Positions 1-9,357 of a DNA stretch of 64,000 nt are shown in pieces (within the stretch, counting starts at the first letter, position 1; the number at the start of each line of letters is the position of its first letter). The notes under the pieces are model-generated. The model saw nothing but the letters and a program-made list of their open reading frames with translations, was not told where the DNA came from and did no database searches. Source of the DNA: Clostridia bacterium UC5.1-1C12 (GTDB lineage: Bacteria > Bacillota_I > Bacilli_A > Erysipelotrichales > Erysipelotrichaceae); the NCBI GenBank assembly GCA_001305055.1, contig BBZX01000006.1, positions 124,001-188,000 on the forward strand. Reading direction: 5' to 3'. Position numbers and translations under genes: made by a program.

Positions 1-372
1 ATCCTGCATCTCAACGATGATGAAGCTCTTGCCTATACCAAATCAGAAACAGTAAATGAAGCTGCGGATAGGCTATATCAGCTTACGCATAATACGGTTA
101 TTGTTACTTGCGGAAGTGATGGCGCCTATTTAAAAAATAATGAAGAAGCAGCACTGATCCCGGGATTCAAAGCTGACGTCATCGATACGATCGGTGCCGG
201 TGATTCACATATCGGGGCGTGGATCTGTGCTAAAAAGTTAGGAATGAATGATTCAGAAGCCATTTGTTTTGCTAATTATGCAGCGGCTGAAACAGTCAGC
301 ACAAAAGGCCCTGCCCTTTCTGAGCAGAGCTATGTTAAAATTAAAGCCTATTTACATAATTTAGAAATGTAA
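1..372 (+). CDS. PfkB-family carbohydrate kinase, C-terminal part
   Basis: The reading frame enters from the left edge and stops with TAA at 370-372, leaving 123 residues. The PfkB signature DTIGAGDSH lies near residues 62-70; its Asp is the catalytic base and GAGD forms the anion hole in ribokinase/fructokinase-type enzymes. The downstream helix and AANYAAA-like stretch also fit the family. These cytoplasmic enzymes phosphorylate sugars or nucleosides with ATP. The substrate-binding N-terminal half is outside the window, so the substrate cannot be named. Confidence 0.85.
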   Translation: MLHLNDDEALAYTKSETVNEAADRLYQLTHNTVIVTCGSDGAYLKNNEEAALIPGFKADVIDTIGAGDSHIGAWICAKKLGMNDSEAICFANYAAAETVSTKGPALSEQSYVKIKAYLHNLEM

Positions 373-448
373 TTTATATTAAATGAATTTGTCATAAATT
401 TTTCAGAATTATAGTGTACACTTACAGGCATAACAGGCAGGTGACACT

Positions 449-1050
449 ATGAATAATTTATTAATCGACCTATATGAATCAGCAGCCACGATGCTTCCCT
501 TTTTCATCGTCTATGCATTCCTCAGCAAAAAGCCTAGAAAGCTTCCACATTTTATCATTGCTTTCATTTTCGCATGCTATATTTTTGCCGTATATCACTT
601 TACAAATACCGGCACGCTTTATGATTTGTTATTTTATAAACTGTCCCATACCGCTGATATTATTAATCTTAAACCCTTCTCTATGACCATAGATTGGGTA
701 GGTTATCTGCAGAATATACTCCTTTTATCCCCTTGGGCATGCTGCTTCCGCTTTTCTTTAAGCGCCCTAATTTCTTGCTTTGTACCCTATACGGTACTTT
801 GTTTTCATTGATGCTTGAATGCAGTCAGCTGTTAAATAAACGCAGCAGTGATGTAGATGATCTGATTATGAACACATTAGGCGCAATAATCGGTTATCTG
901 CTTTACAAGCTTATTCTTGAAAGATTGCTTAAGAGCAAGCTGCAAGGTCTTTTGGGACTGGAACCTTTATTCTACATACTGGCAATGTTTGCCGGCAGAT
1001 TCTTTTTCTATAATGAATTAGGTTTAGCAAAAATGCTTTACGGTTTTTAA
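449..1050 (+). CDS. VanZ-like membrane protein (one frame break)
   Basis: Two overlapping frames together give one VanZ-family integral membrane protein of about 200 residues. The first frame supplies N-terminal membrane segments and the WVGYLQNILL stretch. The second continues as FIPLGMLLPLFF and the family-typical block with LECSQLL, DVDDLIMNTLGAIIGY. The frames join if one T is restored in the TTTT run at 723-726. VanZ homologues are linked to lipoglycopeptide (teicoplanin) resistance in some bacteria, but most, including this one, have no defined role. A final hydrophobic helix precedes the stop. Start ATG 449 follows a CAGGCAGGTG ribosome binding site. The break is more likely a sequencing deletion than true decay. 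Confidence 0.8.
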
Positions 1051-1069
1051 CTGGCAAAAAGGATAAAAT

Positions 1070-1657
1070 ATGAAAAAGCTAATAATTATTATATGCTGCA
1101 TTACTGCTTTATGCGGCTGTAGAAAATCAAAAACCGTAGTATCTCAAATTAAAAGCAATCAGGATCCTTTTATCGAGACTTATTATTCAGCCCAAAATGA
1201 TTCAGCATTCAAAATGTTTAAGAAATCAATCTTTAAAGAGCTGCTAGACGGCTGGACAGCAGACACGGTTAAAAACCCCGTTTGGATTTATGGAGACTTC
1301 ACAAAATATACGATATTAAATAGTGATTTAAGCGTTAATGAAGAGTTTGATAATTACTATATGTGTACCTATATTGCTGATGATAACCAATTCGGTTATG
1401 TCATCCTATCCAAAGAAGCGGACAGTCTTGCCAAGATTAAAGTGGTACAAACGGCTTACCGTTATGATTATCAAGCTAACATTGAGTTCATTAATGAAGC
1501 GCTGACCGCCACCGAAATCGATTCGGCAAGTGCTGAGGCAGAAAGGGTAAGCATTATTAATGATAATGAAGCTAAGGAAGCTTTGAAAATTATCGATCAA
1601 TATGGGCATTGCCTGCTTATCTATTTTGATGCAGAAGGTCCAAGAATCTCTGTATAA
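1070..1657 (+). CDS. Small lipoprotein of unknown function
   Basis: This 195-residue protein starts with MKK, a hydrophobic stretch and the lipobox LCGC, so it is predicted to be lipid-anchored through Cys17 on the outer face of the membrane. The rest is acidic, contains many Asn, Asp and Tyr residues, and I recognise no domain. It follows the VanZ-like gene by 19 bases on the same strand and probably shares its transcript, which ends at the hairpin at 1663-1690. No function is assigned. Confidence 0.75.
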   Translation: MKKLIIIICCITALCGCRKSKTVVSQIKSNQDPFIETYYSAQNDSAFKMFKKSIFKELLDGWTADTVKNPVWIYGDFTKYTILNSDLSVNEEFDNYYMCTYIADDNQFGYVILSKEADSLAKIKVVQTAYRYDYQANIEFINEALTATEIDSASAEAERVSIINDNEAKEALKIIDQYGHCLLIYFDAEGPRISV

Positions 1658-1662
1658 AAGCA

Positions 1663-1690
1663 GCAAGCCCCTCTAAGGCTTGCCGTTTTT
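1663..1690. terminator. Bidirectional rho-independent terminator
   Basis: The stem GCAAGCC (1663-1669) pairs with GGCTTGC (1677-1683) around a 7-base loop. A T tract follows at 1686-1690 on the plus strand, and an A-rich flank at 1656-1659 serves the minus strand. It lies between the convergent lipoprotein and HAD genes. Confidence 0.85.
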
Positions 1691-2444
1691 ATTTTAATAG
1701 ATCTTCAATACAGTCAGCTAGCCCATGATAACAATGAACGGCCTTACGCTTAACCTCATCCGGTGCCCCTTCAACTGTAAAGCCTTGGAATGCTTCGATC
1801 ATTTCAATATCATTATGGCCGTCACCGATAACATAAACTTCATGGCTGCCAAACAGCTTCATCAGCTCAGTGATACCTGTACGCTTGCTGACACCGGCTG
1901 CCGAAACATCAATCGTTCCGGCATTGTAATGAAAAGCCATCCGCCCTTTAAAACGTTCAATCAGCTCTTTATACAATAAGCCGGTTTTTGATTTCGTTTC
2001 ATCACGCAGATAGAAGGAATTAATCTGACGCCTGATAATGATTTGCTGCGGATCAATTGGTTTAGCATCAATCAGCGTCGATTCACCTTCTTCTTCCGGT
2101 GACTGAAGATTGCCGAAATCGTCACCGTCACTAATGCCAAACATGACCGTTGGTTTGCTTTTCAACAGTTCAATCAGCTCCATTGCAGCATCAAAATCTA
2201 TATCATGGCGCCAGATAATTGAAAAATCAGCGTCAGTAATTATTGCACCATTAGTACCGATCATAAAATCACATGGTACCTGATAATGAGCCAGTTCATT
2301 CTTAAGCATACCAACGCTGCGGCCAGTCACTATTCCAAAACGATGCTGCTGTTCACGAAATAATTTAATCGCTTCTAAATCGCAAACATCAACCTTTAGA
2401 TTACGCCGCAGCGTGCCATCCCAATCAGAAGCTAACAGTTTCAT
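1689..2444 (-). CDS. HAD-superfamily Cof-type sugar-phosphate phosphatase
   Basis: A 251-residue cytoplasmic HAD hydrolase. Motif I is DWDGT at residues 7-11 (nucleophile Asp7), and motif IV is GDGHNDIEM near residue 207, followed by the EGAPDEVK stretch common in Cof/YbiV-type phosphatases. Its start overlaps the nagA stop by 4 bases (ATGA), so the two are translationally coupled. It is the last gene of the amino-sugar PTS operon. It probably removes phosphate from a sugar phosphate, either to relieve sugar-phosphate stress or to supply free sugar; the exact substrate is inferred only from context. Confidence 0.88.
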   Translation of the reverse strand: MKLLASDWDGTLRRNLKVDVCDLEAIKLFREQQHRFGIVTGRSVGMLKNELAHYQVPCDFMIGTNGAIITDADFSIIWRHDIDFDAAMELIELLKSKPTVMFGISDGDDFGNLQSPEEEGESTLIDAKPIDPQQIIIRRQINSFYLRDETKSKTGLLYKELIERFKGRMAFHYNAGTIDVSAAGVSKRTGITELMKLFGSHEVYVIGDGHNDIEMIEAFQGFTVEGAPDEVKRKAVHCYHGLADCIEDLLK

Positions 2445-3622
2445 TTTGCGCTCATGACATCAAGAAATGCCTGATTAAAGATATGGGTATCAATTTCATG
2501 ATCATAGACCTTGCGTCCTTCACTGTATGTTTGCAATGCCTGATAATCATCACTGATAATTACAAAATCAGCATCCTTGCCTGCACGCAGTGAGCCTTTT
2601 GTATCACCGACACCATATACCCGGCATGGATTCAATGATGCCATTTTGCTGACAGTTTCCAGCGGCAGCTCTAATTCCTCTACAAGATTGCGGATACCGA
2701 ATAATACCGGTTTAGTTGAACCGCATAATCGCCCCGTATCCGTCAGGCAATAGCCCTTTTCATCAATATTGACTGCCAGATCTTTATCGATCATATATCT
2801 GCCAATCGGCGCGCCTGCCATCGGCACATTATCAGAAATCATCATAAATTTATCATACGGCTTGCATTTAAACATAATCTGCAGCATTTCCTTAGATACA
2901 TGCAGTAAATCACAGATAATCTCATTATTTACATAAGGATCAAGCAGACAAGCGCCCAGACCACCCATCCGGCGGTGATGAATACCGCTCATTACATTTG
3001 CGGTATGTGTGGTCACGGTAATTCCCTTGCGGAATGCGGCAATTGCTTCATCATAGTTGCAGTTGCTGTGGGTAAAAGCCACCCGGATACCACGTTCAGT
3101 CAAAAATTCAATTGCTTTATCTGCATTTTCAAGTTCAGGTGCCAAACCTACCAGCTTCAATGTTCCGTCAGCCGCATCAATCATTGCCTGAAGATGGTCT
3201 AAGCGGATGTCCGGATGACCAGTATCAATCGCCTTTTCACCGACACGGTTCAGATAAGGTCCTTCTGAATGTATGCCGATGATCTTCGCACCGTCATTAT
3301 CTTCTTTTGAAACCTTCGCGATAACAGGGAATAACTCAAATTCAGCCGTCGGCAGAATCGAAGTAACCCCCTGTGACGCTAAGCCTTTTAAATAGCCGCG
3401 CACATTAGCCTCATCATCACTGACCGCACTCATCATCGCGTAACCCATCGTGCCATGATTATGCGTATCGAAAATACCCGGAATAATCCGATATTGTGAA
3501 GCATCTACATCCACCGAACCTATCTCACGTTTGGTAATCCGCTTTATTTTCTTACCTTCAATTTCAAGATAACCGTCAATAATTCCATCTTCAGTCACAA
3601 TTCTTTTACATTTGATAATCAT
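2441..3622 (-). CDS. nagA: N-acetylglucosamine-6-phosphate deacetylase
   Basis: The 393-residue protein belongs to the amidohydrolase superfamily and has the usual NagA length. Key motifs are HNHG at residues 54-57 (first metal site), EGPYLN near residue 121, HTANVMSGIHHRRMGG near residue 205 and DNVPMAG near residue 263. It removes the acetyl group from GlcNAc-6-phosphate, giving glucosamine-6-phosphate for glycolysis; some relatives act on GalNAc-6-phosphate. It is one base from the ChbG-like gene and overlaps the HAD gene. The context, downstream of a mannose-family PTS, says the imported sugar is an N-acetylated amino sugar. No nagB appears in the window. Confidence 0.93.
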   Translation of the reverse strand: MIIKCKRIVTEDGIIDGYLEIEGKKIKRITKREIGSVDVDASQYRIIPGIFDTHNHGTMGYAMMSAVSDDEANVRGYLKGLASQGVTSILPTAEFELFPVIAKVSKEDNDGAKIIGIHSEGPYLNRVGEKAIDTGHPDIRLDHLQAMIDAADGTLKLVGLAPELENADKAIEFLTERGIRVAFTHSNCNYDEAIAAFRKGITVTTHTANVMSGIHHRRMGGLGACLLDPYVNNEIICDLLHVSKEMLQIMFKCKPYDKFMMISDNVPMAGAPIGRYMIDKDLAVNIDEKGYCLTDTGRLCGSTKPVLFGIRNLVEELELPLETVSKMASLNPCRVYGVGDTKGSLRAGKDADFVIISDDYQALQTYSEGRKVYDHEIDTHIFNQAFLDVMSAK

Positions 3623-3623
3623 T

Positions 3624-4424
3624 TTAGTTCTCCTTTAAATCATCATAAGTAATTAATTCAATATGATTCATTTCAATAAACTTCTTCACATCCGGCGAGG
3701 TCGCAGCTGCCAGATCCTTCAATCGTATAATCGTATAGGAAGAATACTTAAACAGTTCTTCTTCCACAAAACCAGCATGACAGACAAACACATTCAGCTC
3801 ATGATTTAAAACCTGCGGGAGTACAGACATCAGATTTGCTTCTACATTTGTTGCCAGCTGCTGTTCAATCGGAAAGGGTTTAGGTGTCCACTCACAAGGC
3901 AGCATATAAAGCTCCTTCTCCTTCCAGACGTTAAAGGATACTGGAATCTCATACTTTTCACTCATTGCTTGAATCGCCTTGACAATATTATTTGTAATCA
4001 AAGAATGCCCATGGAGATAGCCCGGCTTGCGGCCAACCAATTCAATAAAACGCTTCAGCTGATTCTCAATCTCCAGCACCGTTTCATCATACGGATAGGG
4101 ATCAGTCTCAAAATCAGCTCGTATCATACCGCTTAATGATTTCATCTTCTTCATTCGTTCAACGGATGGTATAAAATCACCCTTCGCGTCAACTAAGGAA
4201 GGAACCGAATCTGGATTGCTGACCGGCCTGCCAGCTACAAGATTGAAATCGATGCCAAGACAGACACCCTTTACATCCTTAATCAGCTTTGCCGAATATT
4301 CACTGGCCGGCATGTTCACAAACAATCCAGTATTTCGGATCACCCCTTCACGAATACCCTTGAGGATACCGCAGGCCGTTGATTCACATAGGCCGAAATC
4401 ATCAGCCTGAAATAATAATTTCAT
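3624..4424 (-). CDS. ChbG/YdjC-family carbohydrate deacetylase
   Basis: A cytoplasmic YdjC-fold protein of about 266 residues. The N-terminal LLFQADDFGLCESTACGI carries the metal-binding Asp pair, GYLHGHSLITNN supplies the middle His, and VCHAGFVEEEL lies near the C-terminus. Enzymes of this family remove one acetyl group from chitobiose-type oligosaccharides or their phosphates. ATG 4424 is preferred over the upstream in-frame ATG because GAGGTGAGG lies at the right distance before it. Together with NagA it suggests that the PTS imports an N-acetylated disaccharide or amino sugar. Substrate is inferred. Confidence 0.85.
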   Translation of the reverse strand: MKLLFQADDFGLCESTACGILKGIREGVIRNTGLFVNMPASEYSAKLIKDVKGVCLGIDFNLVAGRPVSNPDSVPSLVDAKGDFIPSVERMKKMKSLSGMIRADFETDPYPYDETVLEIENQLKRFIELVGRKPGYLHGHSLITNNIVKAIQAMSEKYEIPVSFNVWKEKELYMLPCEWTPKPFPIEQQLATNVEANLMSVLPQVLNHELNVFVCHAGFVEEELFKYSSYTIIRLKDLAAATSPDVKKFIEMNHIELITYDDLKEN

Positions 4425-4448
4425 TTTCCTCACCTCACTTTAAATAGC

Positions 4449-4480
4449 AAAGAGCTGGGAATTTTTATCCACAGCTCAAT
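4449..4480 (-). terminator. Intra-operon hairpin between EIID and ChbG-like genes
   Basis: GAGCTG (4452-4457) can pair with CAGCTC (4472-4477), extended inward by GG/CC pairs. The T-run after the stem on the minus strand is short. It may be a weak terminator or an mRNA end-stabilising hairpin that keeps PTS expression above the enzyme genes. Confidence 0.45.
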
Positions 4481-4489
4481 TTTTATATC

Positions 4490-5307
4490 CTAGAAAATAC
4501 CGATGAAGGCACCGATCATACCAAATGCAAGAATGCCCAGAATCAGCTGTGTAGGACGCGCACCCTTTTTGATTAATGTAACTAAGCCAAACAATAAGAT
4601 TACACCTAATAAACCAGGGAAGATTGATTGGAATACATCATTGACAACCAGTGAAGTTTCACCGATATTCAGTGTCAGATTCAGCGGTACATTCACCATT
4701 GAAGCTGTCATTGCGCCAACCATTGTAAGACCTAATACAGAAGCTGATTTAGATAAAGCACCCATCAAACCAGAAGAGAAAACCATATCGATAAAGGATG
4801 TACCAAATACATAACCCCAGTTAACAAAGAAATATTTAACGACTGATTGTGAAACACCATAAATCAGAATGAAAATCAAAGTACCGAGGATACTTCCCTC
4901 TGAACAAAGACCGATAGCGATACCAGCTGCAATAATACGCAGACAGTTAAAGAATAAACTGTCAAACATACCTGCTGTTGGCCCCATTAAAGCTGCTTTA
5001 ATGCTTTCGATTGTCTGACCGTCAATTGAATTCTTTTCTTTATGCTCCTTTTCCATCGCATAGCTTAACCCGGCGATAAATGAGAAAGGAACCGCATGCG
5101 TATTAAAGAAGTTCTGATGACGGATGTAAGCTTCTTTTTTACCTTCAGGATCATCTTTATAGATTGATTCAATTGCCGGTGCCATGGTACATGTGAAACC
5201 ATTAGCCTCCATCTTAGCCATATTAAAGGTTGAGAATACAAGATGAGAACGGAAGAACATCGATTTTAATACTTCTTTTCATCTTGAGATAATTGTTTCT
5301 TTTCCAT
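4490..5307 (-). CDS. PTS mannose-family EIID component (one frame break)
   Basis: The membrane EIID subunit of a mannose-class PTS permease, about 272 residues after joining. The body begins KEVLKSMFFRSHLVFSTFNM and runs through NGFTCTMAPAIESIY, which matches the EIID N-terminal region, and ends in hydrophobic helices. The true start is ATG 5307, which overlaps the EIIC stop as TAATG. That leader joins the body if one base is restored in the TTTT run at 5276-5279. It works with EIIC to move the sugar across the membrane while EIIA and EIIB phosphorylate it. Confidence 0.88.
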
Positions 5308-6104
5308 TAGAAGAAGTCCTCCTCATCATTACTTACAGTATTTGGATTTGCTGCCAAACTGTTTTTCAAATCAATAACTCGTTTTTCACTGAAGAACATC
5401 GTAATAGCAATAACACCGCCGATAATAGCGATTGGCAATGTTCCCATACCAAGATAAGCAACTAATACATAACCAAAGAAGAAGAAACAGCCAACCTCTT
5501 TGTTCCAGATCATTGATGTTAAGATAGCAAATCCAACCGCCAGCATCATACTTGTAGAAGCACTTAAACCAGTCATAACCCATGCCGGAAGTGATACAAG
5601 GAATGTTTGAAGACCTTCAACACCATATGCTACCGCAAAGAATAAGATAACTGTATTGATTAATGGTGTAATCATATTCACAGCCATTGTCTGTATCATA
5701 AATTTCTTAGGATTACATTCTGCGGCAAGCTTTTCCCAATAAGCGGCTAATGAAGCCCATAACGGTGTAAACATATTCGCAATTGAAGCCATAACCGTAC
5801 CGATCGGCAATGCGATGGCAAGACCGGCTTCTGCCGTAGAACCAGTTAAAATAGTATAAGCAACCGCAATGATACTTGCCGTTGTAGCATCGGCAGGAAT
5901 TGAACCGCCGATTGCGGAAATACCCATGAAGATTGATTCAAGAGCGGCGCCCATAACAATACCGGTATGGAAATCACCTAAGACAAGGCCGGCAAGCGGG
6001 GCAACAACGATTGGACGGTTAATACATTGCCATGAGAGAATGTATGGGTCCAAGAGTGAGACAATATAATAGACTAGGCATATTTGCAATGCTGATGAGA
6101 CCAT
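5307..6104 (-). CDS. PTS mannose/sorbose-family EIIC component
   Basis: A 265-residue polytopic membrane protein with the EIIC signature region LVLGDFHTGIVMGAALESIFMGISAIGGSIPAD, split here only for reading. Length and hydropathy fit the EIIC subunit of the mannose/N-acetylgalactosamine class. An AAGGAGGAACTATC ribosome binding site precedes ATG 6104. It lies between EIIB and EIID and overlaps the EIID start. The AgaC/AgaW-like sequence and the NagA and ChbG neighbours favour an amino-sugar substrate. Confidence 0.9.
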   Translation of the reverse strand: MVSSALQICLVYYIVSLLDPYILSWQCINRPIVVAPLAGLVLGDFHTGIVMGAALESIFMGISAIGGSIPADATTASIIAVAYTILTGSTAEAGLAIALPIGTVMASIANMFTPLWASLAAYWEKLAAECNPKKFMIQTMAVNMITPLINTVILFFAVAYGVEGLQTFLVSLPAWVMTGLSASTSMMLAVGFAILTSMIWNKEVGCFFFFGYVLVAYLGMGTLPIAIIGGVIAITMFFSEKRVIDLKNSLAANPNTVSNDEEDFF

Positions 6105-6126
6105 GATAGTTCCTCCTTATAGTTCA

Positions 6127-6621
6127 TTAAATCCCTAAAACTTTATTCAGCTTTTCAGGAATATCTTCTGGTGTTGTCTGATAAACAGTTTCAATTCCCA
6201 TATCCAGAATCTGTTTGAAAAGCTCAACCTCTGATGGATACGCATATAAATTACTTCCGTAAGTCTTGCGCTGTTCATCACCCTGCTTTGGCGCGATTCT
6301 TCCGTAATTGCCGACGTTGATCAATGGAATATCTTTCACATTCTTAACCATTGCCAGCAGATCCTCCGGTGAAGCCACAATCAACAAAATTGAGTGATTG
6401 GCTGCTTTGGGATCAGAAAGTAATTTTATAGCATCAGCAACCGACTTTATCGCAACCTTAGCGGTAGGCGGCGCTGCCATCATTAATGACTTTTGTACGA
6501 TAGGATTTGATGCGGCAGCATCATTAGCGACAATAATACGATCCACACCGGTATGTCTTGACCATTTAATAGCTACCTGACCATGAATCATACGTTCATC
6601 TAAACGAATTAATTTAATCAT
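6127..6621 (-). CDS. PTS mannose-family EIIB component
   Basis: A 164-residue soluble protein whose first residues, MIKLIRLDERMIHGQ, contain the phosphorylated His13 in the conserved DERxIHGQ motif of mannose-family EIIB. It accepts phosphate from EIIA and passes it to the incoming sugar. An AAGGAGGAA ribosome binding site precedes the start. It lies 14 bases after the EIIA stop and 22 bases before EIIC in one operon. Confidence 0.93.
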   Translation of the reverse strand: MIKLIRLDERMIHGQVAIKWSRHTGVDRIIVANDAAASNPIVQKSLMMAAPPTAKVAIKSVADAIKLLSDPKAANHSILLIVASPEDLLAMVKNVKDIPLINVGNYGRIAPKQGDEQRKTYGSNLYAYPSEVELFKQILDMGIETVYQTTPEDIPEKLNKVLGI

Positions 6622-6635
6622 TTCATTTCCTCCTT

Positions 6636-7043
6636 TTAAAAGAAATCTTCTTCTGTAGTCTCTGCACTGTCATCCTTAACAACCCGAAGCATTTCCCGTG
6701 ATCTTTCCACAATTTCTTCAAGCTGTTCATCGCTGACACTTTCCTGAATAGAAAGCTCAAGGACACAAGCCAAATTTACACCCGCCACTAAACGGGTATT
6801 GGGTTTATGCAGATAAGTAAACATTACTTGATTAACACTGCCCCCATACATATCCGATAATAAAATAACTTCATCATTCTCACTCACTGTCGCATAGAAC
6901 GCGTCCAGTTTTTCCTGAACCGAACATTCATCAACATAAGCATCAAACACACTCACCTGATCACTGTTTCCTAATAGGATATCCAATGAGGTTTTCATAC
7001 CGCTGGCCAGATGACCATGCGATGATAAGAATAGCTTCAGCAC
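6636..7043 (-). CDS. PTS mannose-family EIIA component
   Basis: I place the start at GTG 7043, preceded by AAAGGAG at an 8-base spacing, rather than at the far-upstream ATG of the open frame. This gives 135 residues, the usual size of a stand-alone EIIA-Man domain, and avoids coding through the promoter. LSSHGHLASG places the phosphorylated His at residue 9, and the LLSDMYGGS stretch is also typical. The protein takes phosphate from HPr and passes it to EIIB. It is the first gene of the seven-gene amino-sugar operon. Confidence 0.9.
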   Translation of the reverse strand: MLKLFLSSHGHLASGMKTSLDILLGNSDQVSVFDAYVDECSVQEKLDAFYATVSENDEVILLSDMYGGSVNQVMFTYLHKPNTRLVAGVNLACVLELSIQESVSDEQLEEIVERSREMLRVVKDDSAETTEEDFF

Positions 7044-7079
7044 AGCGCCCGCTCCTTTCGTTTTCCATTTGCTGAGTAA

Positions 7080-7116
7080 AGAATACCATTGACTTGCAAA
7101 AATGTTAACGTTTACA
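7080..7116 (-). promoter_or_regulatory. Sigma-A-type promoter overlapped by a cre (CcpA) site
   Basis: On the minus strand TGTAAACGTTAACA (7116-7103) matches the cre consensus TGWAANCGNTNWCA at all positions. Its last six bases, TTAACA, form a -35 box (5 of 6), followed 17 bases later by TATTCT at 7085-7080 as the -10 box (4 of 6). The geometry predicts CcpA repression of the mannose-family PTS operon by blocking RNA polymerase. Confidence 0.75.
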
Positions 7117-7164
7117 TTTTGCTGAACATTAGTGAAACAACCTCCCTTTTCACTCTCATTAGTG

Positions 7165-7194
7165 CAAAAGAAAAGCCTCATAGTACAATGAGGC
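7165..7194 (-). terminator. Rho-independent terminator of the PRD regulator gene
   Basis: On the minus strand GCCTCAT (7194-7188) pairs with ATGAGGC (7181-7175), followed by TTTTCTTTT. It lies downstream of the regulator stop at 7261 and upstream of the PTS promoter, so the two are separate transcription units. Confidence 0.85.
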
Positions 7195-7260
7195 ACAGTT
7201 TATAGATCGATTTTATTCAAATAATTATCATTTATAATATTCAAGCCTTGTTACAATGCA

Positions 7261-9266
7261 TTAATTAGATAAGAATTTATTTGTAACAGCTTCAATGAAA
7301 CAGCTGCGGTAAGCATCATTCACACTTTCAAAAGCCATCTGAATGTATTTAACACGATAATATAAGTAGAAAAGAATTTTATTTATCAGCTTTAAATCAG
7401 TAACTTTAATATCATGCTTAAGACTTACTACAATGATATATTTAACTTCGTACGGTTTATCCCAAATCATTTTAGTAGCTGGCTGATAAATTTCAATAAA
7501 TTCCTTTTGGGTATGCTTATATTGACAGAAAATCATCGCTACCTGTGAAGACTTATTATAATAGCTGAGATTTTGACCGCAGCTGAATAAGGACTCAAAC
7601 ATTTCCTCTGCCTTGCCATTTACCGCATGCTTATAGCACATCAGCTTCATGAAAGTTACATAAACATCGCAGTCAAATTTAGGATAAGTGGAGGTAATAT
7701 GTATCATATGCTTAACTACATCCGTAGAATATCCCTTAATAAATACCTCATTAAATAAATTCATTGTTTCATCCTCAATCCCCAGACCGGTAAAAGTGAC
7801 AAAAGGAATCGGATAATAATTATAGGTTGAAGGTGTTTCAATCAAAGCACAGTCATAATCGCTGAAATTGACACGCCGCATTTCATATTGATTGTAGATG
7901 TGCAAGGTATCGATCATATTGCCGCAGGATTTGCGCAGCATATCGGCACGGGCATGTGCGACAGCCCGGCCCGCCTGTGAGATCACCGCAAGACGGCGTT
8001 TTGTATACTGATAATTAATCCGTTTCAGCATATAATCAATTAATAACGATATGGGTGTGAACACACTGGCATCCATTTCATCATTCAGTATTTCCTGGGA
8101 AATAGTAAGCATGACACGTGCCATCTGCATTGCCAGCGGCGATTTATCCGTCTCGGCTAACTCATCACAATATGTAACCAAACGCATTTTCTTATTTGAA
8201 TCATAATACGAGCGCAGATAAATCGGCATCAGCAGTGATTCAAAGCTCGTGCGGAACACATCGAATAATTCTAATTCAAATAAATTGCCGCCCAATTCAT
8301 TTTTCATACATGCTATCAATTTATCTAGATAATCACTTGTCTGTGATATATGATCAACAGGAATAGTCGCAAGATCATCTTTATTGGACAAATCGATATC
8401 CCGATAACACATCAGCATCTTCGCAAATTGTAATTTTTCGTTCTCATTATAGTTGACGATATATTCAGTATTAAACACTTGTTCCGCAATCTTATATTCA
8501 TATAAAGTTTTAATATGCGCGGCTGTCTTAAGATCAATTTCCACACCATGCCCGCTTATCAGCCGATTCTGCATCAGGCAAAGATATGTAGCCATTTTCT
8601 TAGTATTGACATCAAGCACAGACATACGGCTCTCTCTGAGTATTTTCAATAAAGCATGACGAAGATCAGCATAATACTGATGGTCATCATAGAACATGTG
8701 TTCAAATTCCTTCACATCATACTGTAGCGAAATATCATGATACTGACTGCAGAATACCTCAACCATCAAATAACGGATATTTTCTTCACTGCCCTTAGGA
8801 CTCAGTCCCTTCCCCGGGGTTGAAACTAACTCAACATCATAACTGGCAAAAAAAGACGTGACCCATGCAAGATCATTTTTAATCGCGGATTTTGTTAGGA
8901 ACAGCTGATCCGCTAAATCATCGACCAGCGTATATTCATGATAAAGCAGATTCTGCGCCATCATGATTCTTCTGGCTATTTTTCCATATCCTCGTTTCGG
9001 AAAAAACCATATTCCTTTAACACCATTTCTTTAAACGATAAATATTTAGCTGTATCAATGGGTTCAAGATAGTAACCTTTGGAACGTGTAGATATGATAT
9101 GGGCGATTTCTTCTTTCGATAATTCATCATTTAATTCCGCAATATCTGATTTAACCGTTCTTGCTGATGACAGGGAAAAATCTGCCAGATCATCAGAAGT
9201 CACTACACCATCATGATTCATGATTGCAAATAATATGGATAAATGGCGGCCTTTTGTGATTTTCAT
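7261..9266 (-). CDS. BglG/MtlR-type PRD transcriptional regulator (one frame break)
   Basis: About 668 residues after joining two frames at the TTTTT run 8979-8983. ATG 9266 follows AGAGGG and opens a winged-helix HTH (MKITKGRHLSILFAIMN); a second HTH lies in LVDDLADQLFLTKSAIKNDL. The long middle is helical and PRD-like, and the C-terminal third looks like degenerate EIIB and EIIA domains: AVISQAGRAVAHARADML lacks the EIIB cysteine, while QYKHT may keep the EIIA histidine. Regulators of this kind are phosphorylated by PTS proteins and control the neighbouring sugar operon. The position directly upstream of the mannose-family PTS on the same strand makes that operon the likely target. The PRD boundaries are by inference. 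Confidence 0.75.
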
Positions 9267-9357
9267 ACTTAACCCTCTTTCACCCTTTATCTTATCATAG
9301 ATTAACGTAAAAAGCTGATTATAAATTTTTACCAATTAAAAATCACTGCGAACCTGT

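Noticed and set aside
449..1050. Reading the split VanZ, MATE, PTS, Mfd and other genes as true pseudogenes
   Set aside because: Each break is repaired by one or two bases in a short homopolymer, and the flanking protein sequence is intact, so sequencing deletions are the simpler cause.
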